From positions 1 through 64,000 of the forward strand of contig NW_023365726.1 of assembly GCF_000003815.2 (NCBI RefSeq): 64,000 nucleotides of DNA, written 5' to 3'. This DNA comes from Branchiostoma floridae (Eukaryota; Chordata; Leptocardii; Amphioxiformes; Branchiostomatidae). Positions 11,060 to 25,621 of this stretch are shown one piece after another (position 1 is the stretch's first letter; every line of letters begins with the position of its first letter). Under the pieces are notes generated by a model, which saw only the letters and a list, made by a program, of their open reading frames with translations, ran no database searches and had not been told where the DNA came from. The translations under genes and the position numbers were made by a program.

Positions 11060-14000
11060 AATCAATAACCATTAAGAAACATTCTTCAAACTGGAACTGT
11101 TTTCTTCAAAAGATCTTCTAGAACCCGTCGTCCTGTTAACGTAAGTCACAGTACCAACTCTTTTTAGTTGAAATTTTGTATGGTAAACTCATAAATATCT
11201 TCTAGTGCTTTACAGCTACATTATCTATTGATATTGTCCAGGCTGCTTGGAAGGTGTGTCCAATTGAGTAAAACAGTACCAGCTTATATGCACGGTGTCA
11301 GGGTTGACAGAAATACATTCTTCAGTTATTCGAATAATAGGTATGTGGACACAATGTACTGTTGAAAAAGAAGAAATGGTATCCCACATGCTGAATGAAT
11401 GTATAGGTAGCATGCCCTGAATGGATGTCTAGAATGAATGTATTGTTGTTCCATGGAGCAAACTGATTTCCGAAGAGTAACCTCATTCCCCGGACTTTCA
11501 TTTCAGATACAACTTGACAATTGCTTTCTAAATCAATCTGTAATTAATTGGTTTGGTCTATAGAATGAGCCATATCTTAAGTCAATATGTACAAGGCGCA
11601 GGTATCTCAACAGTCGTTACTGTTTCAAGGTTGTAGCGTTGGTATCGGGTAACCACATATGAGTTAATGGTATGAATTCATACTGAGACCTCGTAACGTG
11701 TCTCAACGGTTAGCATGACGTCACCGTAACGAATACAGTTACCCAAGCATTGCAGCCAATCACAGTGCAATCTGAGGAGTCATAGCGTAAGGTTATACCC
11801 GCATATAATACCAGATTACGGAGAAAGCAGCTGCTACGCGTACCACAACTGTGACCACAGTACCAACGTCTGCTTTGGGATAAGCTACAGCGGAATATCA
11901 TCAACTTCAGCATTTCGAATGGACCATGCAGCTGCAGTATGTAAGTTGCCGAGACAGTGGATTCACAATTACCATGAACCTGCTAATGGTTTTATACCGG
12001 AACACGATTAAGCGATTCATCGAGAACACTGACGCTATAACTGTTATATGGCATAATATCGCCGTGCAAAATGGCGGCTATCCCGGCTGCTTCCACGGTC
12101 GTGAAAACGGAAGGATTTGTATTTTCATGTTTAGCCTGCCCGAAAGCAAAACTACTGGACTGCGTGGTTTATTACCACACATGAGGTAAGGCATTCTACT
12201 TATATGTGGTGGTCCCAATAAATGCTCATTTTCCGATGTACACGTTTTGTTACCGTCCAATCTTTTGAACTCGTGAGGGCCAGCTAGGGTATGGTAATAA
12301 AAGCTACCACTTTAGCTGATGCCGTTTGTTGATAGTTTAAAAAAGGTATATCAGGGAGCTGAGTTTTATAATTGACAATCCTATATAGAATCTAATCCCA
12401 ATCCTAAGCTGACTCTTGCATATCCTAGTCAAAAAACTATATCGGGTCTCCGAGCCGGTCTCCTCGGGTACCGTCGCGCTTTGCACCGCCTATCCGCCTG
12501 ACCCCGCCCCGAGGAATTAACCTGCATGGCGACGAGAGATTATATGGCTACCGATTCAAGGCTTCTACCCCTACAGTTCGGTGACCAGGCTGATTTTCAT
12601 TCTTCATGTTCCACAATTATCACGTTTGGGAGCAAATAAATATCTAGTTATGGTGCAGTTAAAACTGTAGGTATAGTGAATTGCATGGCCATGGCTGTTG
12701 ATTCCATCTGCATATCACTCCACTGCCAACCTTTTCTGTTAAATACATCTGTACTAAATACAGTAGTTTTCTAGTAAAATGTGCTATTCAGACTGCACAG
12801 TAAATTACCCCGGCTTTGTCCCGAGGAAGCGTTTGCGGTTTAAGTGGGAAAGACATGTCGGCAGAAGTGGGAGCCTGACATAGACGTGTCTGGATCCACT
12901 CTTAATTGTTATTTCTCTCCCACAGTCCATAGACTCCGATTGATAGTTTGATACTTACACAGCAGTAAAATTATTAACGTGGCAAAAAGTGCAATAGGAG
13001 TGACAATGGCCATATACTAGTATACTTACCTTAGTAACCACCAATATGTTATACAGACCACACGTGCTCTGCATGTCCGTTCACTGTGTGAGAGTACTTA
13101 GGACTGGGCATGGATCTTATTTAGTGGCTCTCCGCACCGTTACGAGATGACTCACGTTCTGTGCAAGCAGGGAGCTCCAATCAGAGGAAAGTAACTATTT
13201 CATGATCTATACAATAGGCTACTCTGGTTGCCCTTCTCTGTATATGGTGCGGGAATTACCCTTAGGCGTACCTTGAGTACTCAGCTGAGCCCCCTTTTCT
13301 CTTTATGAATAATGCACAATCAATAGAAGTTTATTTGCAAGTTCGTGCCCGATGGCTAATGGCAAGTACATGGTATAAACATAGGAAATATACAAGTGAC
13401 AATGTACAGTTATGAACAATATTCTACTGTAATACTAGTGTTGGCTATTTCTAAACAGGTCGGGTTTGACTTCTTTTTTGGAAGCAGAGGTTATTGTACG
13501 GCATACATTTACTCATACTCACGTTATTAACACGACCCACCACCTGCATGGAGGGGAAGGGCAGGGAGTGAATCATCTAGTTTTCGCAACTGACGGAGTT
13601 TATTGATACACTGTACATGTGTCACCTGAGCCATTATAGCATAACCAAACCAACGACTTGTTGCTCTACTTTGTCAGAAGTTGGTGAAGATATCTTCGAT
13701 TTGCTGATGAATGTCTTAATCTCAAGGAATCAATGAAACGTCTTGGCAAAAGTTAGATGTATAAATCTAATTCAACTGGCCCATTGTCAGGATGTTAAAA
13801 AGCACTGTTAACAGACTCTGAGAGGAACAATTTTCACTCTTTAGAGACAGCAAAGGTAAATGTATAAAACACTAAGTGGCTTACATGCTTTAGGGCATTT
13901 CAGTCATAAGTAGTGTCTTCATTTTCTTTCACAGAGTAGTTTTTCGTTTCACATTTCCTTCACCTAACAGTACGGAGCATTCGTTGGATTCTATGATGTG

Positions 14001-15660
14001 AGTTTGATTCCTATCATAGGGCAGGTCACCTTATCTTTTGAATATGGTATTCGTATAATTATTAGTGACATTATGACATTCTGATAAGATACACAGAATG
14101 ATAATTCACATACTTGTACTTTACGTATGCCACACAGATTAAAAAAAACACATAGGTAACAACAAAATGTACCATGTCCCTCATAAAGTTTCATTGATTA
14201 TGGTCTGTGAAAAGTGGCTTTGTTCTTCTATAAACTACCGGTGTAGTTTAGAAACATTGATAAATACAATTACACAATAGTATCTGTAAAATGCCATGCT
14301 TCATGATTGGAAGAGGTACTCTATTCAGTATTTTGCAAAATATGCCAAGTTCGAAATTATCTAGGTATATCCGTGCCCTTTCTTGAGTTCACAGTCGACT
14401 TGTCATAGATTTGCAACTGAGAACAACCAAAAGTAATCTTAAAACTCGCAACTAAATGAATCTTTAGAAATTGCCAGAAAGTTCCAATATACTGTAATTT
14501 CATTATTGAGAAAAAAAACAGTGACTTAACGAGCTATGAATAAGTTTGGAGACAATTGTTGTTAACTGTAAACATGTTAGGATGCCAAATGTGTTGAAAC
14601 GATGACAGGTTACACTAACTGCCACAGTTGACAAATATAGTCTGTCCATTCCAACTTGTTGTTTCTCATGATGATTTCTCTACAATGGAAAGTTGTGATC
14701 ACAAGGTTAATTCGCAAATCTGTCAGTAGTTATTCCTCAGAGGTTAAGCCGTGTTAACCACTTCCTATCGCTACCCACAACTTGAGATTAAAACATTCTT
14801 GTGGGTCCATACAGACCACAAATGTTCAAAACATGGCGGAGGAAAGTTAGCTGTTATTTCGGTACGAATTTTCTACAACGACAGGCGGATCAGAGCTACA
14901 CTCTATTCTTAGTTAATTTACTTGTGTAGCATACATCACAAAATAAAAGACAAAGTCATTGATTATACTGTATTTGCTAGAAATTTATCTACCAATATAC
15001 TTAGGATCATTCTGGAATATACATTTTGTAGTGGAGACACTTCATGGGACAAGGCGGATAGCTGACCGATCTGTCTTTGAAAATGATAAGTTTGCGCTAC
15101 ATTTGCGCTACAAATATGCGACGAAGATTGTGGGGCAAATTTTTAAAATGGTCAAAAAATAAAGGATAAATTTAACGTCCATTTTGTCAGTTATTTACAC
15201 AATCAATCCACGCCATTTTTGGCTACCAGAAGTCACACATTTCAAGTGCTTTGAATGATTCACCTAACCTGTACTTGACCACAGTTGTGAAAATGCTATC
15301 GAATTACTAGTTACTGTTAAAGTACAGTAAGTATCGTGATAGTTAGGGGGGGGGGGGATGTTTTTAGCATCATCGGCCTCAAAATGCAATTAGGAAATCC
15401 GTTTCCGCCCATGCAAACATTTTGGCCTATTTGTGTCGCAAATATGCACCGATAAGCCACGCAAATAACGTTTTCCATACACGAACATCTTTCCCTACCT
15501 GTTGTTCCGTGACTGCAATGCTAAGTCCCAACGTTTTAACCTCAAAATCTTCCAAGAAACTCACATGTACAAAGTCTCAAAGTCAGCCGTGGCACATGAC
15601 TCATCTCCCTTGGCTGCCCAATATGGCGATGTTAGCAACGCGTCATGAATAACCCTTGAA
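11060..15660. other. Gene-poor region
   Basis: Only short open frames, with no recognisable protein family and no run of exons with matching phases. Neutral AT-rich sequence with occasional stretches of higher GC (12430-12600). I see no tRNA, rRNA or mobile element I can name. Confidence 0.4.
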
Positions 15661-15667
15661 CCCTGTA

Positions 15668-15893
15668 CCCTTTCCACTAGGACGGCGCCCTCACCGCGCT
15701 CTCTCTGCGACATAAAATTTGACATATCGTTCAACGAATTGTATAGAAAAGAATCGATTTTTGTTTACACTTTGTGTGTTTGCTGTCCTCTCAGTCATAC
15801 TTTTACATGCTGTATGGTATACCCAGTATGAAAAGACATATCCTATTTAGGTCGCAATGAGAGCGCAGCGCTTTCGCCGTCTAGTGGAAAGGG
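15668..15893. mobile_element. MITE-like element, ~226 bp
   Basis: The left end CCCTTTCCACTAGGACGGCG and the right end, read on the other strand CCCTTTCCACTAGACGGCG, are inverted repeats differing by one inserted base. They continue imperfectly into CGCTCTC..GCGAC. The interior is AT-rich and has no coding capacity. No clear target duplication was found. Confidence 0.7.
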
Positions 15894-15899
15894 GGCCAA

Positions 15900-18800
15900 A
15901 CAAGCTGATTTTGTGTTGTGTTGTTTGCTGCTTTTAGTGCATATTCAATACATAAAACGCTGTGATTTTCTTTCCTGGGACGTATCTGATTTTTTTCAAC
16001 GAACAATGACAACGGAATACGTAAAAAGAGAAACAATGCTTCATTTTGCAAAACTCATGACAAAATACCGTCAAAACAAACAAGCAAGCACTCATTGGAG
16101 ATACCGTATTCAAGAAATACTCTACAATATGTGATAACTCTGAGACACAAATAGACCATGATTCATTTTATCTTTATTACTTTCTTTTATACATTGATTT
16201 CTGATTTTTCTGATACATAATTCATATAAATGACACAGGTGTTTTTAAGAGCTTTTAAGTGTCCACGAAGGCTGACAACTTACCTTGCTCTACAATCGCT
16301 GAACAAAAGACAACCGTGCGCCAAAGTGTCGAGTGACATTCCAACATGGTCACCGTATTTACCGTACGGAAAAGCAAACAATTTGAAAAGATCCTTATCT
16401 CCAAATGTACATGTCGTCCAATTAAGTCTTGATACTTGACAAACTGGCGTAAAAAAATCCAGCAAGGGTGAATGGCTTCCCAGGTATGCTTTCTGAGGAT
16501 TACAGACATTTTCTTTCTCAACGATAGACGAAAATTGTCCGAAGCACAAAACGTTGATCACCGTTCCCTGTCGGCCGGGCAAACTGCCATTTCTTTGTTC
16601 ACAAGTGCGGTGTCGAAAAACAGGCTCAACGGGCAATATCCAGTGTCCCTGCTGCCAAGCTTTCGTGTTTGGTGTCCTACGAAGTTCCATGGCGCTTGTC
16701 GAGAAAAAACAAAGTCACTCCGGTCATGTCAGTCACGGCAGTAGCTTGTCTGGAAATCAAACGTCCAAAAAAGGCATTTTCCTCTCCCCAAAAGATGATT
16801 TTGAGACCCTGTAGTCCCGTTCCAAAACGATCCCGAACCTGTATCAAGCACGCCAGTGGAATGTCTGGGTCTTTCAAGAGCTACCAAGCTCGTGGCCAAT
16901 CCCTATTGGTCGGATTAGGCTTTGAGTCTATATCTCGTGACTCAGAGCTAGTTACTATTGTTACCCGAGACCTGACGCACAGGGTCCAAGGTGCAAAACG
17001 GGATAGCGCGGAAAACAAACAAAATAGGCAGAACTTCAGCCTTGGTAACATTTCAACGGTTAAGAGCGCAGTCAAATCAGATACTTGTTGTCAATGTTGA
17101 TGGCTGTTAATGTATGCACATTATCCATATAAAACAAATTATAGTTTCACGTCTACGTATGTTCGAATCGTAGAGACTGAATGATTAAACCCAAGGAAGT
17201 GAGATGACATCTGATGCTCCATGCGCCAGAACTTACCTTGCATTCACCGCACGATTTTTCATTTTGACGTCTATTGCATGAACATGAGAAAGAGAAAGTT
17301 GCTCTAGTCTAAGCAAGGAGGTCGGTCTAAGCTATCCAGATGTCACACTGAACGACAAGAAATTAGCCAATGGTCACATGTTTCCTCTTCAGTGCAAATT
17401 GCAGCTGAATTCCAACGTCAACAGCGTCTGGTTGAAATCACTTTACCAAAATTGAAACATGACAATAATTTAGACTCTCGGCCGATGGCTCTTGCTCCAA
17501 CTGTTACAAATCTCGGTGTAGCCATAATCGCAACACCAGAAGAGTACCATTGAATTGTGTAGTGTTCAGTAGTAGTCTCATAAAATTGTTTTAGCAATCA
17601 CACCACATTTCTGACCCCCTTTGCCTGTATTTCTTTTCTCATAAAAGTCTCCCCTTCACAAAGTTTAAAGAAAGCGACTAGAAAAAAGATTTAGATGCCA
17701 TTCTCACCTGTTTTTCAGCTCAGATGTATTCTGGATTTGGTTTTCTTTCTTCCAGTGTACTACTGCGGTCAACATGAAACAATGTCCACACACTGTGACT
17801 GCTATAGCTAGTGGTTGTATGGTAGGCGTGACGCACAATGCAAAAATACGCGTACGGAGACACTAAAGCAAACGAGACCCCAAAGGGGTGTACGGTATGG
17901 CATGACTTAACCAGCATGTGGAAAATTTAACCGTTGTCAACATGTCGGGAGACGGAGACATGTAACGGTTTGCTCAGCCATTATGGCCAAGTCACCGATT
18001 GAAGTATCGAGAAGTATTGTGTACATTTTACCTTATTTAGAACTACACAAAACTCTATAAAGATTCTTGTCACGTGTGTAGTGACGCAGTGTTCGTAGGT
18101 CAGCCTACGGTGTTTGTACCGGACTGGTCGAAGAATACGTGTGGGCATGTGAGAACCTCTTGTACACCGTAAATCGCTGTCCCCGATAATGCAATGCCAC
18201 ATGGCCATGAAGTCTTCCATCATCTCTGATTGCCTTGTCACACATGTCGTGGGGAGATGACTCACAAAAAAGTCTACTACTAAGTGGGGAATCAGACGGT
18301 CTCCCATTTCACTTCGAACAGACAACACTTATATAGTCGTGCGACTGTTATTGACTATTCGTTGTGGGCAACGGTTGTCTTTAGACATGCGTTCGGAGTA
18401 CTGCGGGACACCGGCGGCGCAGGATTCCACTGCGGTGCGTGACCCACAGTGACCTCTTGCTTGCAAATTAGAAATGGCGGGAGAATTCTTCATTTTCGTC
18501 ATGCAGCAGATTACTATTCTTTTGCTTGCAAACAAACATTGTCCCCAACAAAGAATGACACAGAGACGGGAAAATCTGGAATTAAACCTGGCGTTCGTGG
18601 CCGCCGGTGGTATTACAGATTACTACTAGTATCATGAAGGATGTAGCCACTGGTGGCGGGGCATTGCGCTGGAACAGGCAGTTTCTGATGACAAATACGT
18701 TTCCATTACTGATTGCATGTATATTTACGGAAAAAAATGCCCTTTCAAATAGAAAAAAAAAACGATTTTTCTTTAGACATGTGAGGAATAGTCGCGGACC

Positions 18801-21800
18801 CCCCGCTGAAGGGTCGCGCGACTGGGTCCGAGGTGGTCGCACGATGATTCCATAAAAACCCTCGCACGACTATTTTGATCCTCTTTAGACAGCCTAAAAA
18901 TATCGTCGCCGGCAACGTTGTTGACAACAACAGTCGCATGACTATGAAAGTGTTGTCTGTCTAAAGTCGGCCTTATCTCACTGCACTTGGGGTACCGGTG
19001 CGGCACGGCGGGGGTCAAAAGATTACTCAACGAATTTCAGAGATAAAGTAGGTATTGTCTTCCTTTTTTTTTTGTATTTTGTTGTCTTCTAAGTCACACT
19101 TTTACGTATTATGCAATATCTAAATTATAAAAAAATCGGCGAAAATAACACAGCAGTACAGCAGCGCTGCACTGCTACCCCAAGTGCAGTGAGAGACCAC
19201 CTTAAAACACATACCACACCGAAGAAACAAGCTAACAACAAAAAAAGCGTTCTCGCAGTTCCAGCCATCTTGGTGTTAGGGACAATGACTCTCAGTCCAA
19301 TGTCCTTGACGGGTATCTATTGTATCATGATCCTGATTTCAGTCTGCCTCCTGAAAGCTATTGCATCACAAACTGTAAACGTAAAGCAAGAAGGAAAACC
19401 TCCAAAAAATAATCGACTTCTATGCAGAAAGACATTTGCATCATGTGTCCTAAGAAGTCCCGGCGGATAAACCCCGCAATCTTGAAAATGTGATGCTGTG
19501 TATTATCAACTCTTGTAGTACCCCTCCGGGATCCCCCCCCCCCCCACACACACACAAACACCCCCAGTCCATCAGGCGATCGCGCTGTGACATCCAAGTT
19601 GGATTTATGTAACCCTTGATTCCATATCTGGAATATCGTGTCAAATGTAATAGGAAGACCAATTGGAATTGGAGTGTAGGCATGGGGAATCCTACTAGGG
19701 GAATCCCGCTTTCAGTCTGGCAAAGGGGAATTCCGAAAATACCAGACAGGTCCGAACTTGCCATGGACAATGGAAGCAAGACATAGAATGCTGTGTTGCC
19801 CTATGTATGGAGGTTAGTAACTGTACTTATTTAGTTAAAGTTTGTGTGTGTCATACGATCTATGGTACTATAACAGTAAATGTACCCAGGTTATTCATGA
19901 TAATGTGATTAATATTGAAGTAACTGTTGCACAGTTGCACTAGACTAGTGCTCAATTTCTCAATGTCGCTCGTACGTTGCACATATGAAATTAAGTGTAG
20001 TATTCAACCTACACAGACTGGTCTATTGGATATAGGACATGGCCCATAAGTCGTTGTTTCTAAAACGTAGGGCAGATGTTGCCTGTTCTGGAATATCTAT
20101 ATTATCACATTTGTGTTATGTCGTACGTAATCCATAATATAACCGCAGTAATGCATGATTCAAACAACAATAGGGAGGACCTTGCGCCATGTATGGTCAT
20201 GCATAAAATGCCAGACGTATCACGTCATTCCCATAGATGAATTCTTACCTCATTTTTTCACATCACTGTGATAGAACTGTATGAATACTCAAGACTGGGA
20301 ATCAGGTATGTCTTTAATTGCCCTTTTCTCTCATTATCAAAGGGTAAAAAAATTTAGACAATAGCATTGCTAATTGCTAGTGTTTTAGCACTGAAATGAT
20401 TCTAGGGTACAGTAGTGGTAGTCAAGTGTGACGTCATCGATTCAAACTGGTTGTTGCACACTCACTGCAAAGTACGGCACATTGTATGGGCCCCATTGTT
20501 TGTGCATTAGTATATATAGGTCATTGCCAATGATATATGATGCTATTTCTTGTGTAAAGTTATATTTTACGACCTTACGTTTACTTAACTTCTTGGGTCG
20601 AAGTTCTGGAATGCGACACTCAGCATATTGCGTAATACCAAGGAGGTTGATACTTGGTACTACTGAAATCTTTAGACTATTTCAGTCCGCGTCATACTGC
20701 AGGAAAATACGAAGCTCGTTCAAGGATACCACTTAATATTATGACAATTTAGTACAGACACACATACACACACACACACACACACACATCCATGCACACG
20801 CACACATACAGCGGAGAGCAGGTGATACCTCATTATTGCTTAATTAAATCACCGTGAATTGGAAATTATCACCCAGTCAGAGGGCGTAGATTGTCCCGTC
20901 TCATACTTGACCCGGAACTACACTGTCATATCCAGATCTCGACCATACCATGTACCAGCAGGGTAATGTGTATTCACCCAGATACGATTTTCATCCTTTT
21001 TAAGCCATAACAGGTTTTCTCAAATCCCGTACTTGAATCCTGAACAAATCAAATCTGGATCAACCACTGTTTAACCAGAAACCACTGTATGACGTGTAAA
21101 AAACACATCATGTGGACCCCATTATAGAGAGATACTGTCCTATGACTTACTATGAATTACTCATGTGGACCCCATTATAGAGAGATACTGTCCTATGACT
21201 TACACACAGCTGTATAGCATTTTGCACGTGTTAGTCCTTTAATTTTGGGTATGCTCAGTTTTTTCTTACAATTTAGGTAACTCAGAATAATATACACAAT
21301 TTGCACCTTTTTTTTTAGCTTCACTCAACGGGCCTGCAGTGAAGAATAAGAAACTGGCAAAAATTATAGATGAGATAGACAGTTTGCGCCAGGCAGAATA
21401 GGGGTGCGAAACCGTACATGTAGTTTCGCTTCTCGAGCTCAGCAGTTTTGTCAAAAGTGTTTTCATTCAGCACGAAGAAGTCGTCAACCAGTACGGGTGA
21501 GTACAAGTTACATGTACATATTACCAAAGGCCTACATGACTCAGACGCAAAGAATCACAACATCAAAAGGGCTTGGGTTTCATTCGATGAGATTTGAGTT
21601 GATTTATTTCTAAATCAATGGGTTGGTAGACGATAAGGCTGTACAGAATCAGAACGCCTGACTTCGTGTATATCTTTAGATTGTTTGAAGCAAGCAAAAT
21701 CTCAGTACTAATGGTAGAAGCTGTATGGCACAAGTATAAACCTACCGATCATGACATTGCGAAACTCAATGAAAGAAGCTAAGATGGCGGCCACTTTTTT

Positions 21801-23250
21801 TTCGTTCTTTGCTGTTAAATTACGTAATACTATACAGTGTATAGCTTATGGCAAGTAGCATGGCATAGAATCCAGCTTCAATGGTAGCATGGGTGCCATC
21901 CAGTTACCAAACTGTGTGTCTTCATGAAGGTCACAGAGTGGTTGGATACTTAACATAAACACAGGGCAACGAAACAAGTGCTGCTGCTGTACGTACTTTC
22001 GAAACTTGTGACACCACGATCGCGCGCCCCTAGATTTTACTTGTTGGGGAACCCGTAAGTCGTTACATCAATAGTTTCCTGATAATTGTCTCAGCCAATG
22101 AACTGACACTTATATTAGCAATATTTATAGCCCAATTACCAATGCATGTACAAGCTGCTTCTATGACCTGTACTTGTTACAAAGCAATAACGTTCTTCTA
22201 TAATGTACCTGGGCCGTCGTACCTCTTTGAGGTCAGAGTTGAGCCGACGTCCTTCAACCATGGATGTTTTTGTTTACACGCTCCGCTATGACGCGACTGA
22301 AGGTCAGTCGGTGTTGGCCAATCATATGGGTAACCTTAGCGTTACCAAGATTACGGCGTCAGTATAGTCAAGAAGTTTGAAGCTATCGAGAATCTGGACG
22401 GCAACAGCTACATGTATGTTTCGTATCATCAAGCTATCTTACTGATGGCAAGGAAAACTCGCTACTCGGAACAGAAAGGTCTTGATGGTGAATCTACAAA
22501 GCTGCTAGCTATGAGGTCGTCGCGAAATATGCATGTGATATAATAACAACATGTAACCGCTGTATCCAGACAAGTACTTTGTAAGGCTTGGGGGCGTAGA
22601 GAAGGTAGGGACCAACACTTATATATTCAATAAACAGCTGTATGTATGGAAAATTAATGCCTGTACGAGTATCCATCCGTGTCATTCCTTTCGTCTATCA
22701 GTGGTTCCACGGTTCAAGAAAATGTAAATCCCTAACTAAATGGTGCATATCGCAGCGTCCACTTTTGTAGCCCTGAACCACACAACTTTGTGCAATCACT
22801 ACAGCAGGAGGCTAGTCCACTGGTAGTGGTTTCTGTGTTCAACTTCCATACTCTTTGAAGTCTTTCCCAAATGCTGAGTGCCATACAGGGAAAACAGCAT
22901 GTCCCATTTTTAAAAGTATTTGATACATGTACATTATTGATTAGGGAGCGAATTCAGGACCTACCGACTGCTATTGCACAGTTTGCGTTCTATAAGACGA
23001 AATAATGCTTGCATACATTAGCTTCAGACATTGATACTTTCTAATTGTAAAGTATGATGAACATCACTGATTAAATAGAACGTAAATGAGCATTAAGCCA
23101 GCTGCAGTACCGACACCAAGAAAGATCAACATTTGGTATGTTATTTAGTCATAAACTGTACAATGGGAATTACATGCTTGTTGGTTGGTGATAGTCAACG
23201 AGATCACTACAAAAACTAGAAAGGCCGACATTTGCTTGAGAGCAAATACA
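15900..23250. other. Gene-poor region with scattered microsatellites
   Basis: No protein family recognised. Several overlapping open frames at 16230-17100 are present on both strands, and minus-strand GTAAGT or GTGAGA donor-like sites occur near 16283, 17237 and 17707, but I could not link them into one reading frame. A (CA)n tract lies at about 20756-20791 and a poly(C)/(CA) tract at about 19530-19560. Three sites resembling GGGGAATCC cluster at 19683-19735. Confidence 0.4.
21108..21205. repeat. 53-bp tandem duplication, two copies
   Basis: The word TCATGTGGACCCCATTATAG and its continuation through CTATGACTTAC occurs at 21108 and again at 21161 with no visible differences over about 44 bases. 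A recent local duplication. Confidence 0.85.
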
Positions 23251-23252
23251 GC

Positions 23253-24346
23253 ATATTTCAGCCATCTCCCTCATGAAACAATAGGCCTTGAGGTCGTTGA
23301 CCCCTTTGGCCATTGGAAAATGACCAAAAAAATCCCAAATATATCATTTTAAAGTAGTCCATGCCAAAAATTATACATGGGTCATTTGAATAGATATCTA
23401 GAGCACCCCTTTACCAATTTACGGGTCATTAGGTTGTAAATCGAGGGAACAGGAGCCAAAAATGTCCAAATTTTGTCAAAAAATTGCCATAAAATCGCAA
23501 AATTAAGCATTTTGTTGTACCGTATGGGAAAACTTTTATTGAATTTATGTGCACATAATTGAAGGGCACTTTTATACCAACTTTCAGATCATTTGGTTGT
23601 AAAACGAGGCTACAGGAGCCAAAAATGTCCTTTTTTGGTAAAAAAATGGCCAAAAATCGCAAAATTAAGTATTTTGTTGTACCGTATGGGAAAACTTTTA
23701 TTGAATTTATGTGCACATAATTAAAGGGCACTTTTATACCAAATTTCAGATCATTTGGTTGTAAAACGAGGCTACAGGAGCCAAAAATGTCATTTTTTTG
23801 GTCAAAAAATGGCCAAAAATCGCAAAATTAAGCATTTTGTTGTACCGTATGGGAAAACTTTTATTGAATTTATGTGCACATAATTGAAGGGCACTTTTAT
23901 ACCAAATTTCAGATCATTTGGTTGTAAAACGAGGCTACAGGAGCCACAAATGTTCTTTTTTGGTCAAAAAATGGCCAAAAATCGCAAAATTAAGCATTTT
24001 GTTGTACCGTATGCCCAAACTGTAATTGAATCTAGGTGAGCATATGATCAAGGCACCTCTGTACCAAATTTCATGTCATTCGGCTGTAATACCAGGGTAC
24101 AGGAGCCCAAAATATACATAAAAATTGACAAAAACCTCAATAAAATCATTTCAAAGGCAGATATGAAAAAAATGAAAAAAACACCTGAGGGTATTGGCTT
24201 ACTCTACCTTTGTGCCAAATTTCAAGTCAATCGGTTAAAAAATGGCGGAGTTGATTCGATTTGAAGATTTGACAGGAGAAAGAAAGAAAGAAAGAAACAT
24301 TACGAATACAATATATTTCACCATACCTATGGTATGGCTGAAATAT
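23253..24346. mobile_element. Inverted-repeat element carrying a 162/163-bp tandem array
   Basis: ATATTTCAGCCAT at 23253-23265 and its reverse complement at 24334-24346 bound the element. Inside, the word AGGAGCC recurs at 23451, 23614, 23776, 23939 and 24101, giving periods of 163, 162, 163 and 162 bp. The central units are nearly identical (AAAATCGCAAAATTAAGCAT, CCGTATGGGAAAACTTTTAT) and the outer ones are diverged. Near the right end come a (GAAA)n tract and the hairpin CCATACC/GGTATGG. It has no transposase, so it is non-autonomous. Superfamily not assigned. Confidence 0.75.
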
Positions 24347-24349
24347 AAT

Positions 24350-25620
24350 GAAGACTTTCACAGGCTAATGTTAAAGTATGGGCGTTTATATGACTTAGTA
24401 CAACAATAGTATGCAGGACTACCATGAAGTAAATGTTGTACATGCATACTGCAGGTATTCTTAGCACATAAACTTTTATGCCCAAGGCTATTTACGTAAG
24501 GTATGCGCTTGAGTGTGACACGTTTCTATCCCTGTGAACAGCGATTCTTATAATTAATTCACAAATTCTCTCATTTGAATGTAGTTTTATTCAGCAGAAA
24601 AAAATGAAGACAAACAAATAGCTTTGCTATACGTTGCTGTAAAGCGTTGCTGAATCAGTATTAAGTTACAGACCAAACAATAGCTGTTGGTTAAAGTAAA
24701 CGGCCACATAGTTAGGTAGAGCTTCGTCTCAAAAGTCACATGTGTCTCAACAAAGACATACTTTTAAGGCAGACGCCCCCATCATCTTTTGCAAACGCAC
24801 TCCTAGACAAAAGTCACTATCCTTCCACCGGCCTATAAAGGGGTGATTTCAGTCACCATACTAACAACATCAGTGTTAGTACTCACTCATATCTCAAAGG
24901 AGCATATTTTCACTTTAATACTTAAACAATGTACTTTTGAGATTGGCCTCAAGCCCGCTGGATTCCTGCCAACCCGCCAAAAACTGGCACTGTGGACAGT
25001 CTAAGGTTCCTTTTCCCGCCAAAAACGAGGTGTTGTATACAAAAGGTTACGCCCTACTTAAAACCCGTACATTTCCCTTCCAACTTTCGCATTTCATGAG
25101 AATAAATTACGATCTTTGATGGAAGCCAAGTGTAGATACTATCTTATCCGAGCTTCCAGATTGAGACAATCATTAAAACGGTTTTACAGTAGCTCGGAAA
25201 AGAGAACTTAAATCACCGTCAGCGCGATATTTTCCAGCCATTTTTGCGGTGTCAGCGCGGTACTTTCCGGCCTTTTCTTATTTGGCAATCATAGACCAAC
25301 TCAACATATCCTCGTTAATCATAGATAGAAGAAATTTGGAGTCCTTACCCGTAAGGTGATGGCCACCAAGCTGTATCTGTCTGGTCACAAGTTAGGATTA
25401 CAGTCCGCTGTTGGTGCCTCGCTCGACGCCTTGAAGTGATCAATCTACTGGTCCAGAAGTTTGTTCTTGCCTACAACCAAAAGAATACTGATGATATTTG
25501 TTGCCGTCTCTCCCGGTGATAGATACTAGTACATGACCAGCAAGACACACGGCATGGTTAGGTAATCTGTGGTAAAGAGAAAATCTCGCCTCGTGGTAGG
25601 ACGTGCAGCCTGAAATGGCG
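24350..25620. other. No supported gene
   Basis: Short open frames only. Nothing recognised. Confidence 0.4.
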
Positions 25621-25621
25621 G

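Noticed and set aside
10099-11061. Long minus-strand open frames (236-320 codons) with a cyclic peptide
   Set aside because: They are a by-product of the 26/28-bp minisatellite: the unit has no stop in any of three frames, and its length is not a multiple of three, so every frame shows the same cycle. No sign of a real start or family.
16230-17100. Overlapping open frames up to 143 codons on both strands, and minus-strand donor-like sites near 16283, 17237 and 17707
   Set aside because: The frames overlap one another on both strands and resemble no family. I tried to link the donor sites into one minus-strand gene but the frames break and no start or end emerged.
18780-18960. GTCGCG-rich stretch with several short dyads
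   Set aside because: Self-complementary words are present but I could not define consistent ends or a second copy.
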